The notes under the pieces are model-generated. The model was not told the DNA's origin, ran no database searches, and was given only the letters and a program-made list of their open reading frames with translations. Of a stretch of DNA of 30,731 bases, positions 16,525 to 23,952 are shown piece after piece. A program made the position numbers and the translations under genes. Within the stretch, counting starts at the first letter, position 1, and each line of letters starts with the position of its first letter. Origin of the DNA: JAVBNW01 sp031551255 (GTDB lineage: Bacteria > Bacillota > Clostridia > Christensenellales > UBA1750); assembly GCA_031551255.1 (NCBI GenBank), contig JAVBNW010000115.1, forward strand, positions 1 to 30,731, read 5' to 3'.

Positions 16525-17784
16525 ATGCAAGGGTATCGCGAACCGGAAAGGATTCTACCCATCTATGGCACATACGATGTCGTCGTGGCCGGCGGAGGCT
16601 GTGCAGGCTTTGCCGCGGCGGTTGCGGCGGCGCGCGCAGGGGCGAGGACGCTGGTGTTGGAGCGCTTTGCGTTCTTTGGAGGAACCGCTACCGCATCGCT
16701 GATGGCAAACATCGTGGGCACGCGCAACCAGGTGCCTCCGGACGATTTGCAGGTTTGCAAGGGCATTGGCGAGGAGCTCATCCTTGCCATGATCGCCCAA
16801 AACGGCGCGGTGCCCTCGCGCAATGCCTACCCGTCCGCGAGGCGGTCGAACACCAAGGGAGATCTTTCGTATAACTACGCGTTCGACACCGAAATCTTTA
16901 AAAAAGTTGCGCTTGAAATGGCAACAGGCTCGGGCTGTGAAATTCTTTTCCATACGTATGTCGCCGATGCGATCGTGGAGGGCGGCGCCGTAAAGGGCCT
17001 GATCGTCGAAAACAAATCCGGGCGGCAGGCGATCATGGCGGATGTCGTGATCGACGCCTCCGGAGACGGCGACGTGGCGTACCGAGCCGGCGCGGATTTC
17101 TGGCAGACCAAGGGCAGCGAGGCCTCCCGCCTAAACGACTGCCTGATGTATAAGATCGCAGGCTTCGACCCGGACACCACGATGGGCGGGTGCCTGTTCG
17201 GAGATGAAATGGTGCTGTGGGGCCCCAATGCCGGCGAGCATAACGGCGCGGATGCGCGGGAGCTTACCGATATGGAGATCGAGGCGCGCCTTGCGGTGCA
17301 CGCGCACCTTGAAAAGCTCAAGGCCGAGCGGGATGATCTTAAAAACGCGCGCATCATCGATACCTCCGCGCTGCTCGGCGTGCGGCAGACGCGCTTTATC
17401 AAGGGCGTCTATTCGATTACGGGCGAGGACGTCCTTTCGGGCGCGCACTTTGCCGACGGCATTGCCATGGGCGCGAACCCGGTGATCCACTACTACGGCT
17501 ACCGTCGCTTTCTCGAGCACGAGGGCTATGAAATCCCCTACCGCTGCCTAGTGCCTGAAAAACTCGACGGCTTATTGATGGCCGGCCGCTGCATATCCAG
17601 CGACCAGATTGCGTATGAGTCCTGGCGCGCAATGGCGCATGTTTTAAACATCGGCGAGGCCGCGGGCGCCGCTGCTGCGCTGTGCGCACAATCGCATGTG
17701 CGCCCGCGCGATGTGGATGTGGATAGGCTGCGCGCGCAGCTGATCGCCCAGGGCGCGGAAATAGGGCAGGGCAGAACGAAGTAA
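16525..17784 (+). CDS. FAD-dependent oxidoreductase (FAD_oxidored family)
   Basis: 419 residues. The FAD-binding Rossmann motif is GGGCAG at residues 23-28 with E46 for ribose binding (LVLERF), followed by FFGGTATASLMANIVG, the signature of the FAD_oxidored family that resembles fumarate-reductase/succinate-dehydrogenase flavoproteins. A DASGDGDVAYRAGADFW strand and a C-terminal GRCISSDQIAYESWRAM complete the flavin site. The substrate is unknown; many relatives lie in sugar or plant-polymer loci. The ATG at 16525 follows GAGGAGG. It is a single-gene unit with its own promoter and terminator. Confidence 0.85.
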   Translation: MQGYREPERILPIYGTYDVVVAGGGCAGFAAAVAAARAGARTLVLERFAFFGGTATASLMANIVGTRNQVPPDDLQVCKGIGEELILAMIAQNGAVPSRNAYPSARRSNTKGDLSYNYAFDTEIFKKVALEMATGSGCEILFHTYVADAIVEGGAVKGLIVENKSGRQAIMADVVIDASGDGDVAYRAGADFWQTKGSEASRLNDCLMYKIAGFDPDTTMGGCLFGDEMVLWGPNAGEHNGADARELTDMEIEARLAVHAHLEKLKAERDDLKNARIIDTSALLGVRQTRFIKGVYSITGEDVLSGAHFADGIAMGANPVIHYYGYRRFLEHEGYEIPYRCLVPEKLDGLLMAGRCISSDQIAYESWRAMAHVLNIGEAAGAAAALCAQSHVRPRDVDVDRLRAQLIAQGAEIGQGRTK

Positions 17785-17814
17785 GAAAACGACCGGGATG
17801 ATTTCGTTGAAATA

Positions 17815-17845
17815 CCCCATCCTCGTAAAGCGAGGATGGGGTTTT
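17815..17845 (+). terminator. intrinsic terminator of the FAD oxidoreductase gene
   Basis: A perfect 11-bp stem (CCCCATCCTCG at 17815-17825 with 17831-17841, 5-nt loop) followed by TTTT, 30 nt past the stop codon. Confidence 0.85.
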
Positions 17846-17963
17846 AGCTTGTCGAAAAGGCCCTCGGCAGCAAACATTTTTTAGAAGACTAAAGGCGCAC
17901 ATGCGAGGCGGTTTTCCCGATTCTCGTCGTACGTCCTTCGTCGTACCTCTTCGGCGGGGGGCT

Positions 17964-17988
17964 CACGGGGGTACGCATACCCCCCGTG
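17964..17988 (-). terminator. hairpin after the minus-strand secretion genes
   Basis: Arms 17964-17971 and 17981-17988 form a perfect 8-bp GC-rich stem (CACGGGGG), 12 nt past the stop of the minus-strand gene ending at 18000. There is no U run, so termination is uncertain. Confidence 0.3.
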
Positions 17989-17999
17989 CCGTTGTACGG

Positions 18000-19406
18000 T
18001 TACCGCTCGATCGGCTCGTAATATGATGCTACCGCCGCCGTTTCCGCCTCGTCGATGTGGTTCACATGGGTGACGCCCGGAAAATCCTTATCCACCAGGA
18101 ACACCGCGTATTCGGTTGCGGTAAGATCCCCCGCGCGGGCCGCGGGGTGGTAGGCGCGAATCTCAAAGGTGCCGTCGGCATTGGGTTCTATCAGTTCCAA
18201 TCCCTTGCCCGGTTGATAGTCGGGCTTGACGTAGTATTGGCTATAGCGCCCGTTTGGGTCGGGTACGAAGATAAACAGAACGACCCGGTAATCCTTAGGG
18301 TTGGGGGCGACGACGCGGCCGGTTACGTAATACTTTTCCGTGTACGCAAGGCCGACGATCGCCACCTCGTCGTCCCAGGATACCGTGCCGGATTTGTGAA
18401 AGTACGCAAACGGCGCGTTGCCGGGCGTGGCGTTGTTGGCGGGCGGCAGTTCGCCTTCCAGCGCACCCACCAGCTCGTAGGCCACCACCTTGCCCTCGGC
18501 GCTTTGGGTGGGCAGCGTAAAGCGTCCATCCGGCGCAAGGGCAACGATTTCCCAGCGCGTCTTGCCGTCGAGGTATTCAAAGAACGCGAACAAGGCCGTC
18601 CCATCGGCGGGGGTTACGCGCCCGGAAAGCATGTGGCCCTCGTCGTCCTGCACAAAATCCACGAGTGCGGGCTCGATGTCGGGCTGGGGCAAAGCGCCTT
18701 CGCGCGTGAAGTATATGGAGAAGTCGACGTCTTTAACAGCGGTGTTTGCGGCGGGGGTTTGCGCGCCCTTATCCGTGCACAAAAGCGTATAGGAAATCAC
18801 GCTTACGCCGCCCCGGGGCTGCGTGCTGAGCACAAAACCACCGTCCGTGCCGAGCTTTACCTGCTCCCACACGTTCTCGTCATTGGCCAAGCTAAGATGC
18901 GCCAGCAGGCTCGCCTTACCAGGGCTTTCCACGCTGCCCGAAACCGTCAGGGCAGCATCGTCCTGGGCGAAGGCCGCGAGAGAAGGCTCAGCGGGGGGCT
19001 CGGGCAGGCCGCCTAGGTACATTTCGTCCTTGCACGCCTTGCGCGCGGCGTCGATCGAAAGCGCGCCTTCGGTCTTAAAGTTCTTGGGCAGCAGGAAGCA
19101 CACGATTTCGCTGGGCCAGCCGCTCGCGAGCCGGCCCGTTTCAAAAGAAAACTTGCCGCTGGAGGGGATGGGCATAGGCTCGGGCGTGAGTGCGTGCCAG
19201 GTGTCGGTATAGGCGAACGCGGCAACCACACAGTTGCCCACAAACAAACCCTCGGCCTCGCCCCTGACGGCATGGTCGGTGTCCGATAGGGTTAGGCTGA
19301 TCAAGGCAGGCTTGTTGACGTTGATCAGGATCAGCCCCACCATCACGGCAAACCCCAGAATCAAAGCGCCTGCGATCAAATATCGGATGACAGCCTTTTT
19401 ATCCAT
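18000..19406 (-). CDS. membrane-anchored protein of four tandem beta-sandwich modules
   Basis: 468 residues. One N-terminal membrane segment (about 9-29) anchors a large exported part. I see four related modules at about 47-127, 154-210, 259-313 and 361-439, each opening with a V-x-G-x-(V/A) strand and containing an aromatic core and a G-x-F strand before a hydrophobic (Y/C)xLL or VFLV strand. The first and fourth match the N-terminal module of the next gene upstream, including W...P...G.F and FLLP/FLV positions. Such modules are found in exported carbohydrate-active proteins, so cell-wall or glycan binding is likely; this is inference. The gene begins 107 nt after the GH17-like gene and is probably the last of the long minus-strand run. 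The ribosome site (GGGGG, 6 nt) is weak. Confidence 0.7.
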   Translation of the reverse strand: MDKKAVIRYLIAGALILGFAVMVGLILINVNKPALISLTLSDTDHAVRGEAEGLFVGNCVVAAFAYTDTWHALTPEPMPIPSSGKFSFETGRLASGWPSEIVCFLLPKNFKTEGALSIDAARKACKDEMYLGGLPEPPAEPSLAAFAQDDAALTVSGSVESPGKASLLAHLSLANDENVWEQVKLGTDGGFVLSTQPRGGVSVISYTLLCTDKGAQTPAANTAVKDVDFSIYFTREGALPQPDIEPALVDFVQDDEGHMLSGRVTPADGTALFAFFEYLDGKTRWEIVALAPDGRFTLPTQSAEGKVVAYELVGALEGELPPANNATPGNAPFAYFHKSGTVSWDDEVAIVGLAYTEKYYVTGRVVAPNPKDYRVVLFIFVPDPNGRYSQYYVKPDYQPGKGLELIEPNADGTFEIRAYHPAARAGDLTATEYAVFLVDKDFPGVTHVNHIDEAETAAVASYYEPIER

Positions 19407-19512
19407 GTTCAGCCCCCCTGGTTTTCATGAGATTTTCTCTGCATAAAGGTTCCAAACGAATCCGTTTTTGCGGCGCCCCCTGGCAGTTTGCCGTTCCGCA
19501 AGGTGCATTAGA

Positions 19513-20940
19513 TCACTTTACGCTCTTTAAAAACTTGGAGTACGCGGTCTTCATCGTGCCGCCCTGATAGAAAAAGCCCCAATGAGGTTCGACGTCGATG
19601 CCGGACGAGCTCTTCCACTGCTCGTCGAAACCCTCGAAAAATACGACCTCCACGTCGTTTTTCCGCGACCAATCGTATACCTTAGATACGTACTTTGCCG
19701 CGTCGGCTCCGCCGGGCTTGGATTCGCCGATCGCCGAGCCCTTCATCGGGTGGCCGGTTTCGCTGACGATCACCGCCTTATCGCCCGCAAGCGCCTTCAC
19801 CGACTGATATGCGCCGGTCAGCCCATTAAGCGCGTCCGCGGAAGACAGGCCGGCAAAGTAGGGGTAATACGTAAAGCATACGGCCCCCGTGCAGGCCTTG
19901 ATCACCTCAGGGTTCGCAAGCAGCGCGTCCGAGGTATCGCTTGTGGTTACCGGCAGGCTCTTATCCTTGATGCCGGCGCGCACATATTCTATATAGCCGA
20001 TCAGCGCCTCCGGCGTCGCGTCCCGGCGCGCCAGAGTTTCCGAACCGACCACCGCCACGGAAAGCAAGCCGTCGTTCGCCTTGGCGATCAGCTCGTCGAG
20101 CTCGGCGTAGATCATCTTTTCGGTATAGTGCTTGTCGAACCAGCAGCCTCCGATGACCCTAAGCCCTAAATCCTTCGCCTGCGAATACACTTTTGTAAGC
20201 TCGCCGGAGACCCCGAACAGCCTGACGGTGTCGGCATACGGCGCAATCGTCTTTAAAAGCCTGAGCGTAGTTTCGGCGGGCACCTTGTCGTTCTTCTCGG
20301 GCGACAGACCGCCTACGTACGGCGAGAAGTTGAGCGACAACTTCTTGGCGGAGGAGGGATCTTTCAAAAAGACATTGGCAGGGGCCGGGGAAGAAATCGG
20401 CGCAGTGCCAAGATCGCTTCCGTCCGCCGGTGTGGAGGCGACCGCCGCAGGCGCGCCCGTCGCCGCCGGCTCCTTCGCCTGGTCGATCGACACGCCGCCG
20501 TCCGTGCCGCGGCGGATCATCACCTCGTCCAGCGCCGCATCGCGCGCACTCGCGATGTCGCTGCCGGGCTTTACCCCCGCGGGCAGCAGGAACAGCACGA
20601 TCTCCAGCGCGAGGTGATCCGTGCCCCCCGTGTTGAATTTCAGCGAGTAGGTCGCCTCGGCGGAGGGCTTAACCGTCGGCGAATTAAGGTATGGCTTCGG
20701 ACCCCACCAGCGGCTGCTCTGCGCGATTTTCACATAAGCGGTCACCGCGTATTGCGCAGGGTCAAACGATTCTAAGCTCCACAGATGCCCGGTGATATAA
20801 TCGCTCTTTCCATCATAGACAGGCACCGTATCCACCGCCAGGCGCACGGACGGGGCCGCCGACGCCGGTGCGGCGGGCGGCGCGCAAATGGTCAGGAAAA
20901 CGACGGCTAAAACAACGAGGGCTTGCAAGCGTTTCATCAT
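19513..20940 (-). CDS. secreted GH17-like protein with N-terminal beta-sandwich module
   Basis: 475 residues. A signal peptide (about 1-28, ending ASA before APS) precedes a beta-sandwich module (about 49-140) shared with the neighbouring membrane protein, an Ala/Pro-rich linker (155-190) and a barrel domain resembling glycoside hydrolase family 17 / beta-1,3-glucanase-like proteins: LNFSPYVGGLSPEKND, VRLFGVSGEL, VVGSE with putative acid-base E301, and VSETGHP with putative nucleophile E394. Its ATG overlaps the JAMM gene's stop codon as ATGA and follows a GAGGAG site, so it is translated in the same operon as the ubiquitin-like genes. Whether it is catalytically active is unknown. Confidence 0.75.
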   Translation of the reverse strand: MMKRLQALVVLAVVFLTICAPPAAPASAAPSVRLAVDTVPVYDGKSDYITGHLWSLESFDPAQYAVTAYVKIAQSSRWWGPKPYLNSPTVKPSAEATYSLKFNTGGTDHLALEIVLFLLPAGVKPGSDIASARDAALDEVMIRRGTDGGVSIDQAKEPAATGAPAAVASTPADGSDLGTAPISSPAPANVFLKDPSSAKKLSLNFSPYVGGLSPEKNDKVPAETTLRLLKTIAPYADTVRLFGVSGELTKVYSQAKDLGLRVIGGCWFDKHYTEKMIYAELDELIAKANDGLLSVAVVGSETLARRDATPEALIGYIEYVRAGIKDKSLPVTTSDTSDALLANPEVIKACTGAVCFTYYPYFAGLSSADALNGLTGAYQSVKALAGDKAVIVSETGHPMKGSAIGESKPGGADAAKYVSKVYDWSRKNDVEVVFFEGFDEQWKSSSGIDVEPHWGFFYQGGTMKTAYSKFLKSVK

Positions 20941-21413
20941 GGCGAAATCTCCTCTTGGCTGAATTTTAGCTCATATCGGCTTCCGTCGCAACGGAAAGCC
21001 TGTATTTCGTTGCGCTGCGGGTTGAGAACAATGCTCACGCCCTGTGGAAACATCAGGCGGTGGGTGCGCATATCCTCGCCGGACATAAACACGCTAAGGC
21101 CCCCCGGATGGGAGTGTATGCTGCCGACAAGCTCGAGCCCGTACGCGCCGAGCGTGCGGATCGCCGCATACCAGGTCTGCGCGCCTATAAAAACATGGCC
21201 GCCGGAGAACGAGTGGCTGATCAAGGGTAGCGCCTGGCACACTACGATGCGCTTTTTTTGATAATAGCCGCCCAGCGCGGCGATTTTTTCTGCCTGATTA
21301 TAGGGGGTCGAGCGCCCGCGCTCAAAGTATGCGTCGATTAAGGCCGTTGCCGCCTCGCGCATGTAGATGGCCGACCTTTCGCGCTGTGCCGCCCAGCGCT
21401 TTTTCATGCTCAC
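20937..21413 (-). CDS. JAMM/MPN+ (JAB-domain) metallopeptidase of the ubiquitin-like system
   Basis: 158 residues, a stand-alone JAB domain. The zinc site reads H100-S-H102-x8-S111-x2-D114 (GSIHSHPGG...MSGED), with E42 as the likely catalytic glutamate near the front strand. The classical JAMM spacing is x7 before the serine, so the loop is one residue longer here. Prokaryotic JABs of such operons trim or remove ubiquitin-like proteins. The GTG at 21413 overlaps the E2 stop codon (GTGA) and has AGGGG well spaced; the ATG at 21407 is an alternative. Downstream coupling is by ATGA to the GH17-like gene. Confidence 0.85.
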   Translation of the reverse strand: MSMKKRWAAQRERSAIYMREAATALIDAYFERGRSTPYNQAEKIAALGGYYQKKRIVVCQALPLISHSFSGGHVFIGAQTWYAAIRTLGAYGLELVGSIHSHPGGLSVFMSGEDMRTHRLMFPQGVSIVLNPQRNEIQAFRCDGSRYELKFSQEEISP

Positions 21414-21910
21414 GGCGCATCCCCTATGGGCTTGGGCGAAGGGAGCTCCACGTTCGCGCGGTAGCCGCGGCGCTTAAGATCTTTGCAAAAATCTATGCAT
21501 TCCCGGTCTGCGGGCGAATCGAAGTTGAAGGTGGACGGATCCATAAGAATCACCCGGCACATTCTCAATGTAATGCTCGAGAGCGTCTCGCCCGGGTACC
21601 ATCTGCCGATGCACACCCCGCCGTGGGTATACACGTTCGGGTGCGCCACCGGCTCGCTGAGCATCGTTACCGCGGGTGGGGCGCTCAGCGGATAGCCCTC
21701 CCCCGCTTTGACGGCAAACTTATGGGGCCCGGGCGAGCTCGCATACGTATCTTTCAGATAGGAAGGGCCGGTGAGCACCACGCTATACGCATTGTACGGC
21801 TTTGCGCCGATGCCCTCCACGCGCAAAAGGCCTTCGCGGTTCAGGGAAAGCATGGCGCTCATTTCGGCGGATAGGCGGCGATCGCGCTTTTCTGCGAGAG
21901 TTGGGTTCAT
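21410..21910 (-). CDS. E2-like ubiquitin-conjugating (UBC-fold) protein
   Basis: 166 residues. The central part reads YPLSAPPAVTML, then H90-P91-N92 and, eight residues after the asparagine, C100 in GGVCIGRW. HPN followed at this distance by the active-site Cys is the signature of eukaryotic E2 enzymes (HPN...G.ICL); the preceding YP..PP strand is the other E2 hallmark. The C-terminal helices (LRMCRVILMDPSTFNFDSPADREC) fit the rest of the fold. It would receive the ubiquitin-like protein as a thioester from the E1. The ATG has GGAGG 9 nt upstream. A 141-nt spacer with a short dispersed repeat separates it from the E1 gene, the largest gap in the core operon. Confidence 0.88.
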   Translation of the reverse strand: MNPTLAEKRDRRLSAEMSAMLSLNREGLLRVEGIGAKPYNAYSVVLTGPSYLKDTYASSPGPHKFAVKAGEGYPLSAPPAVTMLSEPVAHPNVYTHGGVCIGRWYPGETLSSITLRMCRVILMDPSTFNFDSPADRECIDFCKDLKRRGYRANVELPSPKPIGDAP

Positions 21911-21986
21911 CGAAATATGCCTCCTTTTTATGGGGCAGGGGTTCGCGTCTATCGGCGCGCACCCCCGCCGAAGAAAAACGACGAAA

Positions 21987-22050
21987 CTCTTTGATCTGCC
22001 GAAAAACCTGCCGCAATCTGCATTGCAATTCCGTTAAGGACACGCCCTTA
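21987..22050 (+). repeat. dispersed short repeat, copy B
   Basis: It resembles 7315-7380 over about 65 nt (core CTGCCGAAAAACCTGCCGC). It fills the E1-E2 spacer and touches the E1 stop codon, so it was probably inserted into the operon without breaking a gene. Confidence 0.5.
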
Positions 22051-22051
22051 T

Positions 22052-23197
22052 TTACGATGCTTGGAAATATTTCTGTGATACGGTGTTCCGGTCTTGGGGC
22101 AAAGCCCATGAGTAAAATTTGTCTTTGCATCGGCTTACCAGTCTGCCCATAAAGCGAAATCCCAGGGCTTCCAGGGATTCGGATAACAGAGACGGGGTCT
22201 GCGTGGCGGAGAAGATAAACGCGCTTTCGCTCGCGTCGGGCTCGGGCACGGCGGGGCAGTGGGGGCAGTGCATTTCGCTTTCGTTCACGCGCCTACGCGT
22301 GCGGCCCACGGAGTAGGTATTTCCGCATCGCACACATAGGCCGCTTAGGATGTAGTCGTCCTCCGCGATCAGCTCGTGTCCGCCGGGCACCGCCGCCTCC
22401 ATCTGCGCGAGAGCCTCTTTCAGCGTGGTTGAGCGAATGGAGCCGTTCAGCGGCAAGGATCTTGGCGCGGTTCCGCCGTGACAGGGGCAGGTGGGGTCCC
22501 GCAAAACGGGAAACCTGTGCATTTCGAGCCCCGTATCCAGGATGCGCGTATCCACTTGGGAGGCGGATGCGCCCCTGAGCATCTCCATCGCCATGCGGTT
22601 GGAGGCCATGGCGCTCGCAAGCTGTGTGGAAGGGACGCCCAAGGAAGCTTCCGTCTGGTAGAGTTCCGCGCACGAATGCCTCGTGCCGCTCCTGAGTCCG
22701 TGCCGCCCGCAGCACAGGCACGGGCCGCCTTCGCGGTTGTATACGGCCTCCACGCTGGAAACCAGCGCGTGGGTGGAGCCCCGGTATACCGGCACCCCCG
22801 TGTCCGCAAGCATCGAGCCTACCGTGCATACGGCATCCATGTTGTCAAGCGCTACTACGACCGCGTCAAAATCTTCGTAAAAAAACTCGCCAAGATCCCG
22901 CACATCGGCTACCAGCGCGCGCGCGCTAAGATCGGGGTTCCACCTAAGCTTTTCGGCCAGCAAATGCGCCTTGAAGCGCCCTGCGTCCGCATCGGGATGG
23001 TATAGGGCGGCCGCGCGCGAACAATTGTGGGGCTCGAGCAGGTCGTCGTCGATCAAGGTAAAATCTTCATAGCCCGTCTGGCTCAGCGCGATGGCGGTGT
23101 TGATGCCTACCGCGCCGCAGCCGGCGATCAGCACGCGGGCTCGGCGGATCGCCGCGCGGTCGACCGCGCCCTCCTGGTGGGCGAACAGCGCTTCCAT
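22052..23197 (-). CDS. E1/ThiF-like ubiquitin-like protein activating enzyme with zinc-ribbon tail
   Basis: 381 residues. The adenylation domain has GCGAVG at 26-31, LIDDD near 48-52, an N-x2-R pair (N58, R61), K76 and ALDNMD around 116-121: the ATP-binding set of ThiF/MoeB/E1 enzymes. Cysteines C160, C163, C237 and C239 may bind the usual structural zinc; C176 is a candidate thioester cysteine, but this is not certain. A C-terminal extension (about 250-381) adds a second zinc ribbon (C288, C291, C311, C314) absent from MoeB. It would adenylate the C-terminus of the ubiquitin-like protein encoded just upstream. The ATG touches that gene's TAA (TAAATG) and lacks its own ribosome site, indicating translational coupling. 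Confidence 0.92.
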   Translation of the reverse strand: MEALFAHQEGAVDRAAIRRARVLIAGCGAVGINTAIALSQTGYEDFTLIDDDLLEPHNCSRAAALYHPDADAGRFKAHLLAEKLRWNPDLSARALVADVRDLGEFFYEDFDAVVVALDNMDAVCTVGSMLADTGVPVYRGSTHALVSSVEAVYNREGGPCLCCGRHGLRSGTRHSCAELYQTEASLGVPSTQLASAMASNRMAMEMLRGASASQVDTRILDTGLEMHRFPVLRDPTCPCHGGTAPRSLPLNGSIRSTTLKEALAQMEAAVPGGHELIAEDDYILSGLCVRCGNTYSVGRTRRRVNESEMHCPHCPAVPEPDASESAFIFSATQTPSLLSESLEALGFRFMGRLVSRCKDKFYSWALPQDRNTVSQKYFQAS

Positions 23198-23458
23198 TTA
23201 GGCGTTGATGGTATCGGGGATGACGAGCAGATCAAGATCGTCCCCGATGGTCAATTCGCGAAGCCGCTTGTTCTTGTCGTCGAGCAGCACGTTTTCACGG
23301 GTATCGGCAAAGAGTACGCCCAGCGGGCCGCGATCGGCCGCGCTGTTTTCAAGGTACCTGGCTTCGATGTTGCCCACGCTTTCCTCCTCGCTCATCGTAA
23401 GGCGCATGATGTTGCCGTTGTTGTCGCGGATGATGACCTTTTTCATGTTGGTTGCCAT
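23198..23458 (-). CDS. ubiquitin-like beta-grasp protein, presumptive modifier
   Basis: 86 residues. The order of strands fits a ubiquitin fold: MKKVIIRDNNGNIMRLTM hairpin, a helix (VGNIEARYLENSA), LGVLFA, a short ENVLLDDKNKRLRELTI loop and the final DLDLLVIP strand. It most resembles single-domain YukD-like or bacterial modifier ubiquitins. The C-terminus is PDTINA: the tail after the last strand has the length seen in ubiquitin, but Asn-Ala replaces Gly-Gly, and no GG lies upstream. If it is conjugated, linkage would be through the terminal Ala, or through a shortened tail. AAAGGAG lies 8 nt before the ATG. It directly precedes the E1 gene. Confidence 0.8.
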   Translation of the reverse strand: MATNMKKVIIRDNNGNIMRLTMSEEESVGNIEARYLENSAADRGPLGVLFADTRENVLLDDKNKRLRELTIGDDLDLLVIPDTINA

Positions 23459-23473
23459 AGTTTTGTCTCCTTT

Positions 23474-23881
23474 CTACCAGAAAAAATAAGCTACGGTGAT
23501 GGCTATGGCCGCCGAGGCCACCAGGTACAACGCGCACCGTACGTCTAAGAAGAAGCGGACGACGCGCGATAGGAACGTTCTGCCCTCGCCGGTGGTGATG
23601 CTGACCCTGCGCGGCGCAAGGGGCCTTTCTATCCTCGTTTCCCCGCGCACGATCGTTTCGGTGGCGAGCAGCACGTTGGGGCGCGAGAAGACGAGCCGTT
23701 TGGTTTCGCCGCACAGAGGGCAGGCGGATCGCCAGTCTTCGGCGAACAGTATGCCGCGGCACCGCGAACACACGACGATTTCGTTGCCCGCCTCCAGCGG
23801 CTGGTACCACAGCGCATCGCGCGGGTTTGTGCGCAGAAACGCCCGGTCGCGCTCGCCATTGATCTTGTGCATTGCCTGCAT
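23474..23881 (-). CDS. Cys4 zinc (RING-like or zinc-ribbon) protein with C-terminal membrane anchor
   Basis: 135 residues. A compact zinc site is formed by C38-x2-C41 and C54-x2-C57 (VVCSRCRGILFAEDW then ACPLCG), preceded by NPRDALWYQPLE, which looks like a peptide-binding or packing segment. A single hydrophobic helix ends the protein (about 113-134), so the zinc domain faces the cytoplasm on a tail anchor. Only four zinc ligands are visible, fewer than a true RING, so the E3-like label is tentative; a treble-clef or ribbon adaptor fits as well. AGGAGG lies 8 nt before the ATG. It lies 15 nt before the ubiquitin-like gene. Confidence 0.7.
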   Translation of the reverse strand: MQAMHKINGERDRAFLRTNPRDALWYQPLEAGNEIVVCSRCRGILFAEDWRSACPLCGETKRLVFSRPNVLLATETIVRGETRIERPLAPRRVSITTGEGRTFLSRVVRFFLDVRCALYLVASAAIAITVAYFFW

Positions 23882-23952
23882 GTGATTTGCCTCCTCGCGT
23901 CATATTTCCAAACCCTTTTCTTTTTGCGCGCACTTGTCGGTTAAAAAGCGCG

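Noticed and set aside
16224..16562. 113-codon N-terminal extension of the PIN/TRAM protein
   Set aside because: A good ribosome site and the first membrane helix start at 16223, and the extension overlaps the promoter region and the divergent gene's start.
18057..19016. 319-codon open frame on the plus strand
   Set aside because: Antisense to the membrane-anchored repeat protein, with no domain and no ribosome site.
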